This document shows positions 7,301-14,682 of a stretch of DNA of 64,000 nucleotides, one piece after another (position 1 is the first letter of the stretch; the number at the start of each line of letters is the position of its first letter). Location: positions 868,001 to 932,000 of the forward strand of contig JAWKQB010000003.1 of NCBI GenBank assembly GCA_041390365.1, read 5' to 3'. A program made the translations under genes and the position numbers. The DNA is from Syntrophotaleaceae bacterium. Its GTDB lineage: Bacteria; Desulfobacterota; Desulfuromonadia; Desulfuromonadales; Syntrophotaleaceae. A model generated the notes under the pieces. The model was not told the origin of the DNA and ran no database searches. It saw only the letters and a list, made by a program, of their open reading frames with translations.

Positions 7301-7342
7301 AAAGGTAGCACGGCTGCTCGTGCTACCTTTCGTGCTACCTTT
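7301..7342 (+). repeat. Candidate integrase arm sites, right end (three copies)
   Basis: One inverted copy AAAGGTAGCACG (7301-7312) and two abutting direct copies CGTGCTACCTTT (7319-7330 and 7331-7342). The same 12-mer is paired at 334-358 near attL. The copies lie in the int promoter region, so bound integrase could also repress its own gene. Confidence 0.65.
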
Positions 7343-7467
7343 GAACCCGTGACTAACTGAAATATCGTGCAACAGTATTTAACAGCATTATGGGCTAAAT
7401 CTCTGATATGTCAAGGATAAAAGCAACACTCGGAAACGTGATGAAAAATGAAGAAATAGCCATACAG

Positions 7468-7520
7468 CAGACTCGAAATCTGTTGTACCGCAAGGTACCG
7501 TGGGTTCGAATCCCACCCCC
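7468..7520 (+). other. attR core (duplicated tRNA-Ser 3' end)
   Basis: Exact 53-bp copy of 218-270 including the anticodon loop, variable arm and T arm. After 7520 the sequence diverges from the tRNA (CCATATA instead of TCCGCCA), so this copy encodes no complete tRNA and marks the right junction. Confidence 0.92.
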
Positions 7521-7532
7521 CCATATAAACAC

Positions 7533-7565
7533 AGGGCTCAGTCGTTAGCGGCTGGGCCTTTTGTT
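7533..7565 (+). terminator. tRNA-Ser-style terminator, target of the group II intron
   Basis: GGGCTCAGTCG, loop TTAG, CGGCTGGGCC, then TTTTGTTG. The intron begins immediately after this tail at 7567. An equivalent hairpin with a GAAA loop is found at 25243-25275. Confidence 0.75.
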
Positions 7566-7566
7566 G

Positions 7567-9501
7567 GTGCGCCAGGCATGGCGCGTAGCGCCTTGACTGG
7601 CGCTGTTCCGGTTGTTGTGGTGATAACCGGATGACTTGGGGGTGTAAGTCCCCTGTGGACCCTGATGGCGGGAACCACTAGCCGAACGGCAAGGGTGTCC
7701 ACCGCGAGGTGGGATCTGAAGGAAGCCGCAGGCAAACTCCCGGCCCGACGAACAGAAATCGCATACGAGGCAGTTCCATCCGGGCGAGAAGGCCAACATC
7801 TTCAAAGCCCCATAGCCATCCGGGAGGGTGGGGCTGTAGATGCGGCGGGTATATGGGAGGAAGGTCACGCGCATTACCCTGGGAGATCTGCCGATCTGCC
7901 TCGTGCTACCGGCGTCGAGAGGCGTCGGGACGGGTCGGCAGAAGTCAGCAGAGGCCATAGTAGCCGGGGTTGACCATCCCGGTGAAGGGCCGAACACGAG
8001 GCGCCATTCAGGAGACTCGAATTTCGATGACGATCGAAGAAGCAGAAGCCCTGGTTGAGATATCAGGGGCCGCGCCCGAGGGTAGCGACCGGAAGTCGCA
8101 AGAGTATGGCACAGGTGCGTCAAACGTCACGGCATGCCGGGAACCGTCCTGGACGGAAGCGGAGACGCGGCTGATGGAAGAGGTTGTCAGTCGCGGCAAC
8201 ATGATGGCGGCCTACGACCGGGTGGTTGGCAACAAGGGAGCCCCCGGCATCGACGGGATGCAGGTGGGTGAGCTGAAAGGCTACCTGGTCAAGGAATGGC
8301 CGCGCATCAAGGAGGACCTGCTGAACGGAAGCTACCAGCCCCAACCGGTGCGGAAGGTCGAGATACCCAAGCCCGGCGGCGGGGTGCGCATGCTCGGCAT
8401 TCCCACGGTGCTGGACCGGCTCATTCAGCAGGCGCTGCATCAGGAGCTGATGCGGCTGTTCGATACCGGATTCTCCGATAGCTCCTACGGGTTTCGGCCC
8501 GGACGGAGCGCCCACCAGGCGGTACAAGCAGCCCGCAGGCATGTGGCCGAAGGGCGGCGGTGGGTGGTCGATATCGACCTGGAGAAGTTCTTCGACCGGG
8601 TCGGACACGACGTGCTTATGGCACGAGTGGCCCGCAAGGTCAAAGACCCCCGTGTACTGCGACTGATCCGCAGATACCTGAGGGCCGGAGTGCTCGAAGG
8701 GGGGATCGTCTCGCCACGGGTGGAAGGGACGCCGCAAGGCGGCCCGCTCTCGCCGCTGTTGTCGAACATCCTGCTTGACGAGTTCGACAAGGAACTGGAG
8801 AGGCGCGGCCACGCCTTCTGCCGTTATGCCGATGATTGCAACATTTACGTGCGCAGTCGGCAATCGGCGGAGCGGGTCATGGCTTCGCTGATCCAGTTTC
8901 TCGAACAGCGGCTGAAACTCAAGGTCAACCGCGTCAAAAGCGCCGTTGGCCGCCCCTGGGAGAGAACCTTTCTGGGTTACAGGATGACCTTTCACAAGAA
9001 ACCGCGGCTCAAGGTGGCTGAAGGCTCTGTGAAACGGTTCAAGGCCAACCTCAGAGAGCTCTTTCGTCGGGGAAGGGGACACAGCCTCAAACGGGTCATC
9101 GAAGAGTCCACCCCGAAACTGCGGGGATGGATCGCCTACTTTCGGCTGGCGGAAGTCAAAGGCATCTTCGAAGAACTGGATAGCTGGGTCAGGCGGAAAC
9201 TACGCTGCATTCTGTGGCGGCAGTGGAAGCGCTCTTTTACGCGGGCCAGGAATTTGATGCGGCGGGGATTGTCGGAACTCAGAGCATGGAGGTCGGCTCA
9301 AAACGGGCGAGGCCCCTGGTGGAATGCAGGAGCCTCGCACATGCACGATGCGTTTCGAAAATCCTTCTTCGATAAACTGGGGCTGATCTGCTTGGTAGAC
9401 AGTCTCAGACGCTTTCAGAGTGCTTTGTGAACCGCCGTGTACGGAACCGTACGCACGGTGGTGTGGGAGGACGGCGGGGGTGACCCCGCCTCCTACCCGA
9501 T
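7567..9501 (+). mobile_element. Group IIC intron, full length
   Basis: The 5' end GTGCGCCAGGCATGG at 7567 fits the group II consensus GUGCG. The encoded reverse transcriptase lies in domain IV. Domain V is at 9431-9462, stem ACCGCCGTG / CACGGTGGT; its lower strand contains CGC rather than AGC, as in class C. Domain VI (9465-9498) has a GC stem and an unpaired A in TCCTACCC, and the intron ends CCCGAT at 9501. Class C introns insert after intrinsic terminators, exactly the situation here. All catalytic parts appear present, so it may be active. Confidence 0.88.
8027..9430 (+). CDS. ltrA: Group II intron reverse transcriptase / maturase
   Basis: 467 residues from the ATG at 8027; a TTG start at 7970 is possible. 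The RT domain contains KVEIPKPGGGVRMLGIPTV, SSYGFRPGRSAHQA, VVDIDLEKFFD, GTPQGGPLSPLLSNI and the catalytic CRYADDCNIYV (YADD). The X/maturase thumb follows, and the C-terminus GPWWNAGASHMHDAF matches class C enzymes. No HNH endonuclease domain is present, as usual for class C, so retrohoming would rely on single-stranded or replication-fork targets. It splices its host intron and copies it into new terminator sites. Confidence 0.93.
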   Translation: MTIEEAEALVEISGAAPEGSDRKSQEYGTGASNVTACREPSWTEAETRLMEEVVSRGNMMAAYDRVVGNKGAPGIDGMQVGELKGYLVKEWPRIKEDLLNGSYQPQPVRKVEIPKPGGGVRMLGIPTVLDRLIQQALHQELMRLFDTGFSDSSYGFRPGRSAHQAVQAARRHVAEGRRWVVDIDLEKFFDRVGHDVLMARVARKVKDPRVLRLIRRYLRAGVLEGGIVSPRVEGTPQGGPLSPLLSNILLDEFDKELERRGHAFCRYADDCNIYVRSRQSAERVMASLIQFLEQRLKLKVNRVKSAVGRPWERTFLGYRMTFHKKPRLKVAEGSVKRFKANLRELFRRGRGHSLKRVIEESTPKLRGWIAYFRLAEVKGIFEELDSWVRRKLRCILWRQWKRSFTRARNLMRRGLSELRAWRSAQNGRGPWWNAGASHMHDAFRKSFFDKLGLICLVDSLRRFQSAL

Positions 9502-9709
9502 TTTGTGCTATACGGCAAATGGGTGTGACGTATTCTGGCGCGGCCGAGTGGTAGAGGCTGAAATGAGATGCAATTTATTCTCTTCTTGGAAATACAAGCT
9601 GCTGCAGCTATGATGACTGTCATGTTTTTTTCTAATTTTCCAGAGCAGGTGAAAAGGGGGAGAGCGACTATTTGATGTTGAAGCTGATGCCAAGCAGCAA
9701 GGAGGGGCG

Positions 9710-10567
9710 ATGGGAATCGAGGTGCAACATTTGCCGACTCTGGAGGATGATGGTCTGATCACCCCGGACGTTGGATTGTGGGCGGAGAAGAAATATCGGC
9801 TGGTTCAAAACTATGCGAGTATGTTCACTGCTTCTATGAGGAGCAAGTGGGACCACCTTGTCTATGTTGACCTCTTCGCCGGCGCCGGCCGTTCCCGGCT
9901 GCGAGGAACCAATGAGATCGTACCCGCATCCCCATTGCTGACCCTGGATATCCCAGTCCCTTTCAACCAATACATTTTCTGTGAGTTGGATGAGGAAAAG
10001 CTCGATGCTCTGAGAGAGCGGGTTGGCCGTGAGTTTAATCAGGCTGATGTTCGATTCTTGCACGGCAATGCAAACTGGCTTTTGGACAGAGTTCTGTCGG
10101 AGATGCCGGTTCCCCATCGCGGCTTTAAGGTCCTTGGGTTTTGTTTCGCCGACCCCTATAATCTGGACAACTTGAAATTTGATACGATCAGGCGGCTTTC
10201 CAATCGGTTTTTCGATTTTCTGGTCCTGATTCCAACCGGGACGGATGCCCAACGAAACATCCAGCGGTATGTGGAACAGCCGCAATCCAAGTTGGAGGAT
10301 TTCCTTGGTTCTCCCGATTGGCGTGAGGCTTGGGAAGGGGCGAAACGCAAAGGAGAGAGCGCTGATTTGTTCCTGACCAGATACTACGGGGAGCAAATGG
10401 TCTCTTTGGGATATCAACCGACCGAGCCGCAGGAGACGGTTTCCATTCGGAACGAGAAGAATTCTACGATGTACCGGTTCGGATTTTATAGCCGCCACAA
10501 CCTGGCCAGGAAGTTCTGGCAGCAGGTAAAGAAATATAGCGACGATCAACTTGCCTTTGAATTCTGA
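9710..10567 (+). CDS. tcmP: Three-Cys-motif partner protein TcmP
   Basis: 285 residues. The segments LVYVDLFAGAGRSRLRG and VLGFCFADPYNLDNLKFD resemble motif I and the DPPY loop of Rossmann methyltransferases, around WAEKKYRLVQNYASMFT near the N-terminus. These are hallmarks of TcmP, a family named for co-occurring with a three-Cys protein, which indeed follows 3 bp downstream. Molecular function is not established; a nucleic-acid or nucleotide modification role is an inference from the motifs. AAGGAGGGG precedes the ATG. It is the first gene after the intron and starts a row of plus-strand defence-type genes. Confidence 0.85.
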   Translation: MGIEVQHLPTLEDDGLITPDVGLWAEKKYRLVQNYASMFTASMRSKWDHLVYVDLFAGAGRSRLRGTNEIVPASPLLTLDIPVPFNQYIFCELDEEKLDALRERVGREFNQADVRFLHGNANWLLDRVLSEMPVPHRGFKVLGFCFADPYNLDNLKFDTIRRLSNRFFDFLVLIPTGTDAQRNIQRYVEQPQSKLEDFLGSPDWREAWEGAKRKGESADLFLTRYYGEQMVSLGYQPTEPQETVSIRNEKNSTMYRFGFYSRHNLARKFWQQVKKYSDDQLAFEF

Positions 10568-10570
10568 AAT

Positions 10571-11326
10571 ATGGCCGCAAATTCAAAAATCGAATGGACC
10601 GAACAGACCTGGAACCCGGCTGTAGGGTGCACAAAGGTATCGCCCGGGTGTGCCCATTGCTATGCCGAGGTCATGGCCAGGAGGCTGCAGGCGATGGGAG
10701 TGAAGGGGTACGATAACGGCTTCGCCCTCACTCTACTGCCCGAAAGGCTCGAAGAACCACTGCGCCGCAAGCGCTCGACGATCTATTTCGTCAACTCCAT
10801 GAGCGACCTGTTCCACGAGGAGATTCCCGACGATTACGTTCGCGAGGTGTTTCGGGTGATCGCACAGGCGCCGCAGCACACCTTTCAAATCCTCACCAAG
10901 CGGGCCGAGCGGTTGGCGGCTTTTTTCGCCGACTTTGGCCCCGCGCCGAGCAACGCTTGGTTGGGCACGACCGTGGAAGATCGCCGGCATGGCGTTCCGC
11001 GTCTCGACTGGCTGCGCCGGGTGCCGGCGCGTGTCCGGTTCGTTTCCGCCGAGCCGCTGCTGGAAGATCTCGGCGCGCTCGACCTGAGCGGCATCCACTG
11101 GGTCATCGTCGGGGGCGAGTCTGGACCGAAGGCCCGGCCAATGAAGCCGGAATGGGTCCTCAACATCAAGCGTCAGTGCGAGGAGCAGCACGCGGCTTTC
11201 TTCTTTAAGCAGTGGGGAGGATGGGGGGCTGACGGCAGGAAGCGGGCGAAGAAGAGGAATGGGCGGATGCTGGAGGGGCGTACTTGGGATGGGGTTCCCG
11301 AGGTCGGGGCGATGGTTGGCAAGTGA
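10571..11326 (+). CDS. DUF5131 (phage Gp37/Gp68-like) three-Cys protein
   Basis: 251 residues. IEWTEQTWNPAVGCTKVSPGCAHCYAE carries the diagnostic C-x6-C-x2-C triad near residue 20, which resembles but is not the radical-SAM CxxxCxxC motif. STIYFVNSMSDLFHEEIPD, FQILTKRAERL, WLGTTVEDRRHG and SAEPLLEDLG, HWVIVGGESG are further family motifs. The Cys triad plausibly binds an iron-sulfur cluster. Tight coupling to tcmP (3-bp gap) says the two products act together; the substrate is unknown. The family is frequent in phages and genomic islands. Confidence 0.88.
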   Translation: MAANSKIEWTEQTWNPAVGCTKVSPGCAHCYAEVMARRLQAMGVKGYDNGFALTLLPERLEEPLRRKRSTIYFVNSMSDLFHEEIPDDYVREVFRVIAQAPQHTFQILTKRAERLAAFFADFGPAPSNAWLGTTVEDRRHGVPRLDWLRRVPARVRFVSAEPLLEDLGALDLSGIHWVIVGGESGPKARPMKPEWVLNIKRQCEEQHAAFFFKQWGGWGADGRKRAKKRNGRMLEGRTWDGVPEVGAMVGK

Positions 11327-11342
11327 AGCCGGGAGGATACCA

Positions 11343-12341
11343 ATGAACAAGTTGCTATTGGGAAAACTGGAGAAGGTAAACCTGAGGGAATGCTGGAGAT
11401 CTGAAGCAGGTGATTTTACGCCCTGGCTTGCTCAAGGAGAGAACATTGCCTTATTAGGCGCAACCATTGGCCTTGACCTGGAGCTCGAAGCCCAGGAGAA
11501 GGAGGTTGGTCCCTTTCGTGCCGACATCCTATGCAAGGACACGGCGACTGACAACTGGGTTCTGGTTGAAAATCAATTGGAGCGAACGGACCATTGTCAT
11601 CTTGGCCAACTATTGACCTATGCCGCGGGGCTGAGTGCCGTGACTATCGTCTGGATTGCCGAACGATTCAGCGAAGAACATCGAGCTGCGTTGGACTGGC
11701 TCAATGAAATTACCGACAGGCGATTCAATTTTTTCGGATTGGAAGTGGAGCTTTGGCAAATCGGGGACTCCCCCTTTGCGCCCAAATTCAATATCATATC
11801 CAAACCCAACGACTGGTCAAAACAGGTCGGTGAGGCAAGGGAAAGGATTCAGTCCGAGGGCCTGACTGAAACGAAAATATTGCAGAGAGAGTATTGGGAG
11901 AGCTTCCGAAACTTCATTAAAGATAAGGGCTCAATCATCAGGCCGACCAAGCCTCTTCCGCAGAATTGGATGAATATTGCGCTCGGCAGGGCGGGGTTTC
12001 AACTGGCGGCTGTTGCGTCGGCATACAATACCGATAGCCAGTCCTATGATACCGGTGAAATTCGTGCAGAATTCTGTGTCTACCATTCCGAGGCGAAGGC
12101 CTATTTCGTGGCACTCCAGGAGCAGAAGGCGGAGATCGAGAGAGAGTTCGGTGACAACCTCATCTGGTACAACCCGGAAACCGCAAAAAGTTGCCGAGTT
12201 TACATTAGGAAAGATGCCAATCTACAAGACAGGGCCAAATGGGATGATCAACATCAATGGCTTAAGTCGAACCTGGAAAAATTGAATTCCGTTTTCCGGC
12301 CGCGTATCAGGAACCTTGTATTGCCTGCTCTTCAGCAATAA
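11343..12341 (+). CDS. DUF4268 protein with PD-(D/E)XK-like N-terminus
   Basis: 332 residues from the ATG at 11343, chosen because GGGAGG sits just upstream. Residues about 55-95 (PFRADILCKDTATDNWVLVE then NQLERTDHCHLGQLLTYAAG) look like a PD-(D/E)XK nuclease core with Asp and Glu-x-Gln in place of Glu-x-Lys. The C-terminal half is DUF4268-like (GEIRAEFCVYHSEAKAYFVA, RVYIRKDANLQDRAKWDDQH). It follows the DUF5131 gene by 16 bp. A nuclease in genome defence is likely from family context; activity is not shown here. Confidence 0.75.
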   Translation: MNKLLLGKLEKVNLRECWRSEAGDFTPWLAQGENIALLGATIGLDLELEAQEKEVGPFRADILCKDTATDNWVLVENQLERTDHCHLGQLLTYAAGLSAVTIVWIAERFSEEHRAALDWLNEITDRRFNFFGLEVELWQIGDSPFAPKFNIISKPNDWSKQVGEARERIQSEGLTETKILQREYWESFRNFIKDKGSIIRPTKPLPQNWMNIALGRAGFQLAAVASAYNTDSQSYDTGEIRAEFCVYHSEAKAYFVALQEQKAEIEREFGDNLIWYNPETAKSCRVYIRKDANLQDRAKWDDQHQWLKSNLEKLNSVFRPRIRNLVLPALQQ

Positions 12342-12390
12342 TTCTGATCGCTTGATTCTTTTCTAAAGCACATTAGGGGAACCATATAAA

Positions 12391-13362
12391 ATGGCCAAGA
12401 TCTTCTTCTCCTATTCGCATCGGGATGAAGCGCTCAGGGATGAGCTCGAAAAACACTTGTCCACCATCCGGCGGCAGGGGTTTATCGAGGCCTGGCATGA
12501 CCGTCGGATTGTTGCGGGGGCAGAACTTGCACATAAAATCAGTCAGAATCTCGAAATCGCAGACGTGATCTTACTGTTGGTGAGCTCTGACTTTTTGGCT
12601 TCGGATTATTGCTACGATGTTGAGATGAAGCGGGCCATGGAGCGGCACGCAGCCGGCGAGGCGAGGGTCATCCCCGTTATCCTGCGACCCTGCGACTGGC
12701 AAGACGCTCCCTTCGGCAAGTTGCTGGCGACCCCTCCGGATGGCAAGCCGGTCACGCGGTTTCCGACCCTGGATGATGCTTTTGTTCTGGTGGTCGCGGA
12801 CATCAAGATGGCACTGAGGCAGATGGGGCAGGAGAAAGCGCCGATGCAGCCGGCTGCCGTTATGACCGAGGCTCAACCAGCCCTTAAAGAGGCGGCAAAG
12901 CCGCGGTCGAGCAACTTGCGGATCAGGAAGGAATTCTCGGATCGAGATTTCGACAAGTTCCTGGCCGAGTCCTATGAATTCATTGCCAACTTCTTTGAGG
13001 GGTCGCTCCAGGAGTTGGAGAGGCGAAACCCGGATATCGAGACCGATTTCCGGCGCATCGATGCCAATCATTTCACCGCCAAGATCTACCGGAAGGGGAA
13101 GCAAAAGTGTGGCTGCAAGATATGGCACGGAAGTCGCCGGGGGGTTGTGGGTGGAATTGCATACCGGGGCAACGGCGGTCTCCATGATTATATGGATGAC
13201 AGCAGTTTCAACGAGGCCATGAATGTCGAAAACGATGGATATGCCTTGTTTCTGAAGCCATTGGGCATGGCGCACCTAGGGTGGGGCAGGGACCAGATGC
13301 TGACGCAGGAGGGGGCGGCTGAATATTTTTGGGGGCTTTTTGTTGCGCCTTTGCAGCGGTAA
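12391..13362 (+). CDS. TIR-domain effector protein
   Basis: 323 residues. The N-terminal TIR domain (MAKIFFSYSHRDEALRDELE, IEAWHDRRIVAG, ADVILLLVSSDFLASDYCYD) has its probable NADase Glu in DVEMKRAME (about residue 78). After a linker, residues about 170-320 form a second domain (RKEFSDRDFDKFLAESYEFI, ANFFEGSLQELERRNPDIE, RRIDANHFTAKIYRKG) that recurs in bacterial TIR proteins and may sense or oligomerise. TIR effectors deplete NAD+ to stop infected cells. No separate sensor partner is obvious, so it may act alone or with its upstream neighbours (49-bp gap). Confidence 0.82.
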   Translation: MAKIFFSYSHRDEALRDELEKHLSTIRRQGFIEAWHDRRIVAGAELAHKISQNLEIADVILLLVSSDFLASDYCYDVEMKRAMERHAAGEARVIPVILRPCDWQDAPFGKLLATPPDGKPVTRFPTLDDAFVLVVADIKMALRQMGQEKAPMQPAAVMTEAQPALKEAAKPRSSNLRIRKEFSDRDFDKFLAESYEFIANFFEGSLQELERRNPDIETDFRRIDANHFTAKIYRKGKQKCGCKIWHGSRRGVVGGIAYRGNGGLHDYMDDSSFNEAMNVENDGYALFLKPLGMAHLGWGRDQMLTQEGAAEYFWGLFVAPLQR

Positions 13363-13427
13363 CCATCCAAATAACACGATCATCTCCAGAGTGGCGAGTA
13401 AGATGAATCCTGGGGTAGAGAGGGGAA

Positions 13428-13871
13428 ATGAGCATACTTTTGACGCAACAAGAAGGTGACGCGCTATTGGAGTTGGAGAAGCACTATTTTGGCAATGTAG
13501 TGTTCGACTTCCCTGACCTTGGTGGGGCCTTACGTATCCCGCTGCACTCCGAAGACCGACGCGAAGAATTTAGTCTTGATATCACCCGAGGCCGGATAGA
13601 ATTGAAAAAGAGCACGCTGCAAAGTCGGGCGAGGAAAGCAGTAATCCTTGCGCGTGTTGATGTTTGCGGCCCGCCACACCGTAATCCCGATGGCGAAGAG
13701 GTGCCATGCCCACACCTGCACCTTTATCGTGAGGGATACGGGGATAAATGGGCAGCACCATTGCCAAGTCATTTTACCGATCCAGAAAACACTTGGCAGA
13801 CAGTGGCCGAATTCATGGATTTTTGCCATATCACAACTAAGCCAGACATTCGACAAGGGTTGTTCTCATGA
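13428..13871 (+). CDS. DUF6978-like protein, first gene of a two-gene module
   Basis: 147 residues; LTQQEGDALLELEKHYFG, FDFPDLGGALRIPLHSEDRR, EFSLDITRGRIELKKSTLQSR and PCPHLHLYREGYGDKWA fit a small family often called DUF6978. Its stop overlaps the next ATG by 4 bp, so both proteins are probably made together. Base composition of the pair becomes more AT-rich toward the second gene, suggesting separate acquisition. Function unknown; a TA-like or defence role is suggested by context only. Confidence 0.65.
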   Translation: MSILLTQQEGDALLELEKHYFGNVVFDFPDLGGALRIPLHSEDRREEFSLDITRGRIELKKSTLQSRARKAVILARVDVCGPPHRNPDGEEVPCPHLHLYREGYGDKWAAPLPSHFTDPENTWQTVAEFMDFCHITTKPDIRQGLFS

Positions 13872-14635
13872 TCGATGAAATCCAAAACTTGATTAAGGAA
13901 TATACCCGTTGGCTATCGGATAAAACCATCCTCAAGCAGGTGAATCGGGATTGGGTAGAAATGACCACTCCACATTTGGACCGTCACAACGATTGTTTGC
14001 AGATATATGTTCGCAAGGAAGAGAACGGATATTTGCTTACAGATGATGGATATATTGTCAACGATCTGGTAAGCGCAGGATGCCCGTTAGATACTCCGAA
14101 ACGGCAAGAATTGCTTAAAATGACGTTGGCTGGATTTGGTGTTCAACTGGACAAAGAACAATTGCTTGTTCATGCAACGTCGGAAAATTTCCCGCTTAAA
14201 AAGCATAATATCATTCAAGCGATGCTTGCGGTTAATGATCTTTTTTATCTGTCCTCACCGTATGTTGCAAGCTTATTTTATGAAGACGTTGTAAGTTGGC
14301 TAGACTTAGCAGATATTCGATATACTCCCAATGTTAAATTTACTGGTAAAAGTGGCTATGATCATATGTTTGATTTTGTTATACCAAAATCACGTAAACA
14401 GCCTGAGCGCATTGTCCAAGCAGTAAGCAATCCAAAGAAAGATTCTGCAGAAGCCCTAGTGTTTAAATGGCTAGACACCAAAGAAACCCGCTCTGCAAAC
14501 TCCCAATTGTATGCTTTTCTGAATGATTCGAATGCAACTGTTTCACAAGCGGTTGTTGATGCTTTGAGGAATTATGATCTGCAGCCAATACTCTGGTCCG
14601 AGCGTGAACAGGCGAGAGAAGATTTGGCCGCATAG
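13868..14635 (+). CDS. DUF1828/DUF1829 protein
   Basis: 255 residues. The N-terminal half (NRDWVEMTTPHLDRHNDCLQ, YVRKEENGYLLTDDGYIVND) is DUF1828. The C-terminal half (YDHMFDFVIPKSRKQPERIV, SNPKKDSAEALVFKWLDTKE) resembles DUF1829, with an Asp followed by IVQAV that recalls a degenerate PD-(D/E)XK fold. Codon use is clearly more AT-rich than in the flanking genes (many AAA, ATT, TTA), a sign of recent transfer. Coupled to the preceding gene by an ATGA overlap. Function unknown. Confidence 0.72.
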   Translation: MIDEIQNLIKEYTRWLSDKTILKQVNRDWVEMTTPHLDRHNDCLQIYVRKEENGYLLTDDGYIVNDLVSAGCPLDTPKRQELLKMTLAGFGVQLDKEQLLVHATSENFPLKKHNIIQAMLAVNDLFYLSSPYVASLFYEDVVSWLDLADIRYTPNVKFTGKSGYDHMFDFVIPKSRKQPERIVQAVSNPKKDSAEALVFKWLDTKETRSANSQLYAFLNDSNATVSQAVVDALRNYDLQPILWSEREQAREDLAA

Positions 14636-14682
14636 CCAAATGTCCTAATCACCATATCAGACAGTCCTTTCTGGAGTTTCTA

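Larger units (their letters stand above)
218..7520. mobile_element. Phage-satellite-like integrative element (7.25 kb) in tRNA-Ser
   Basis: Bounded by 53-bp att repeats. It carries integrase, AlpA, TOPRIM primase-helicase, a likely iteron origin and a short block of phage-type accessory genes, all on one strand. There is no capsid, tail, large terminase or lysis gene. The gene order int - alpA - primase, the iteron origin beside the primase and the small size match Gram-negative PICI or P4-like satellites. The helper phage is unknown and packaging genes are not proven. Confidence 0.75.

Noticed and set aside
9538..9566. tRNA D-arm-like segment GCGGCCGAGTGGTAGAGGC
   Set aside because: Only the D-arm resembles a tRNA; no matching anticodon or T arm follows, so it is at most a fragment and may be chance.
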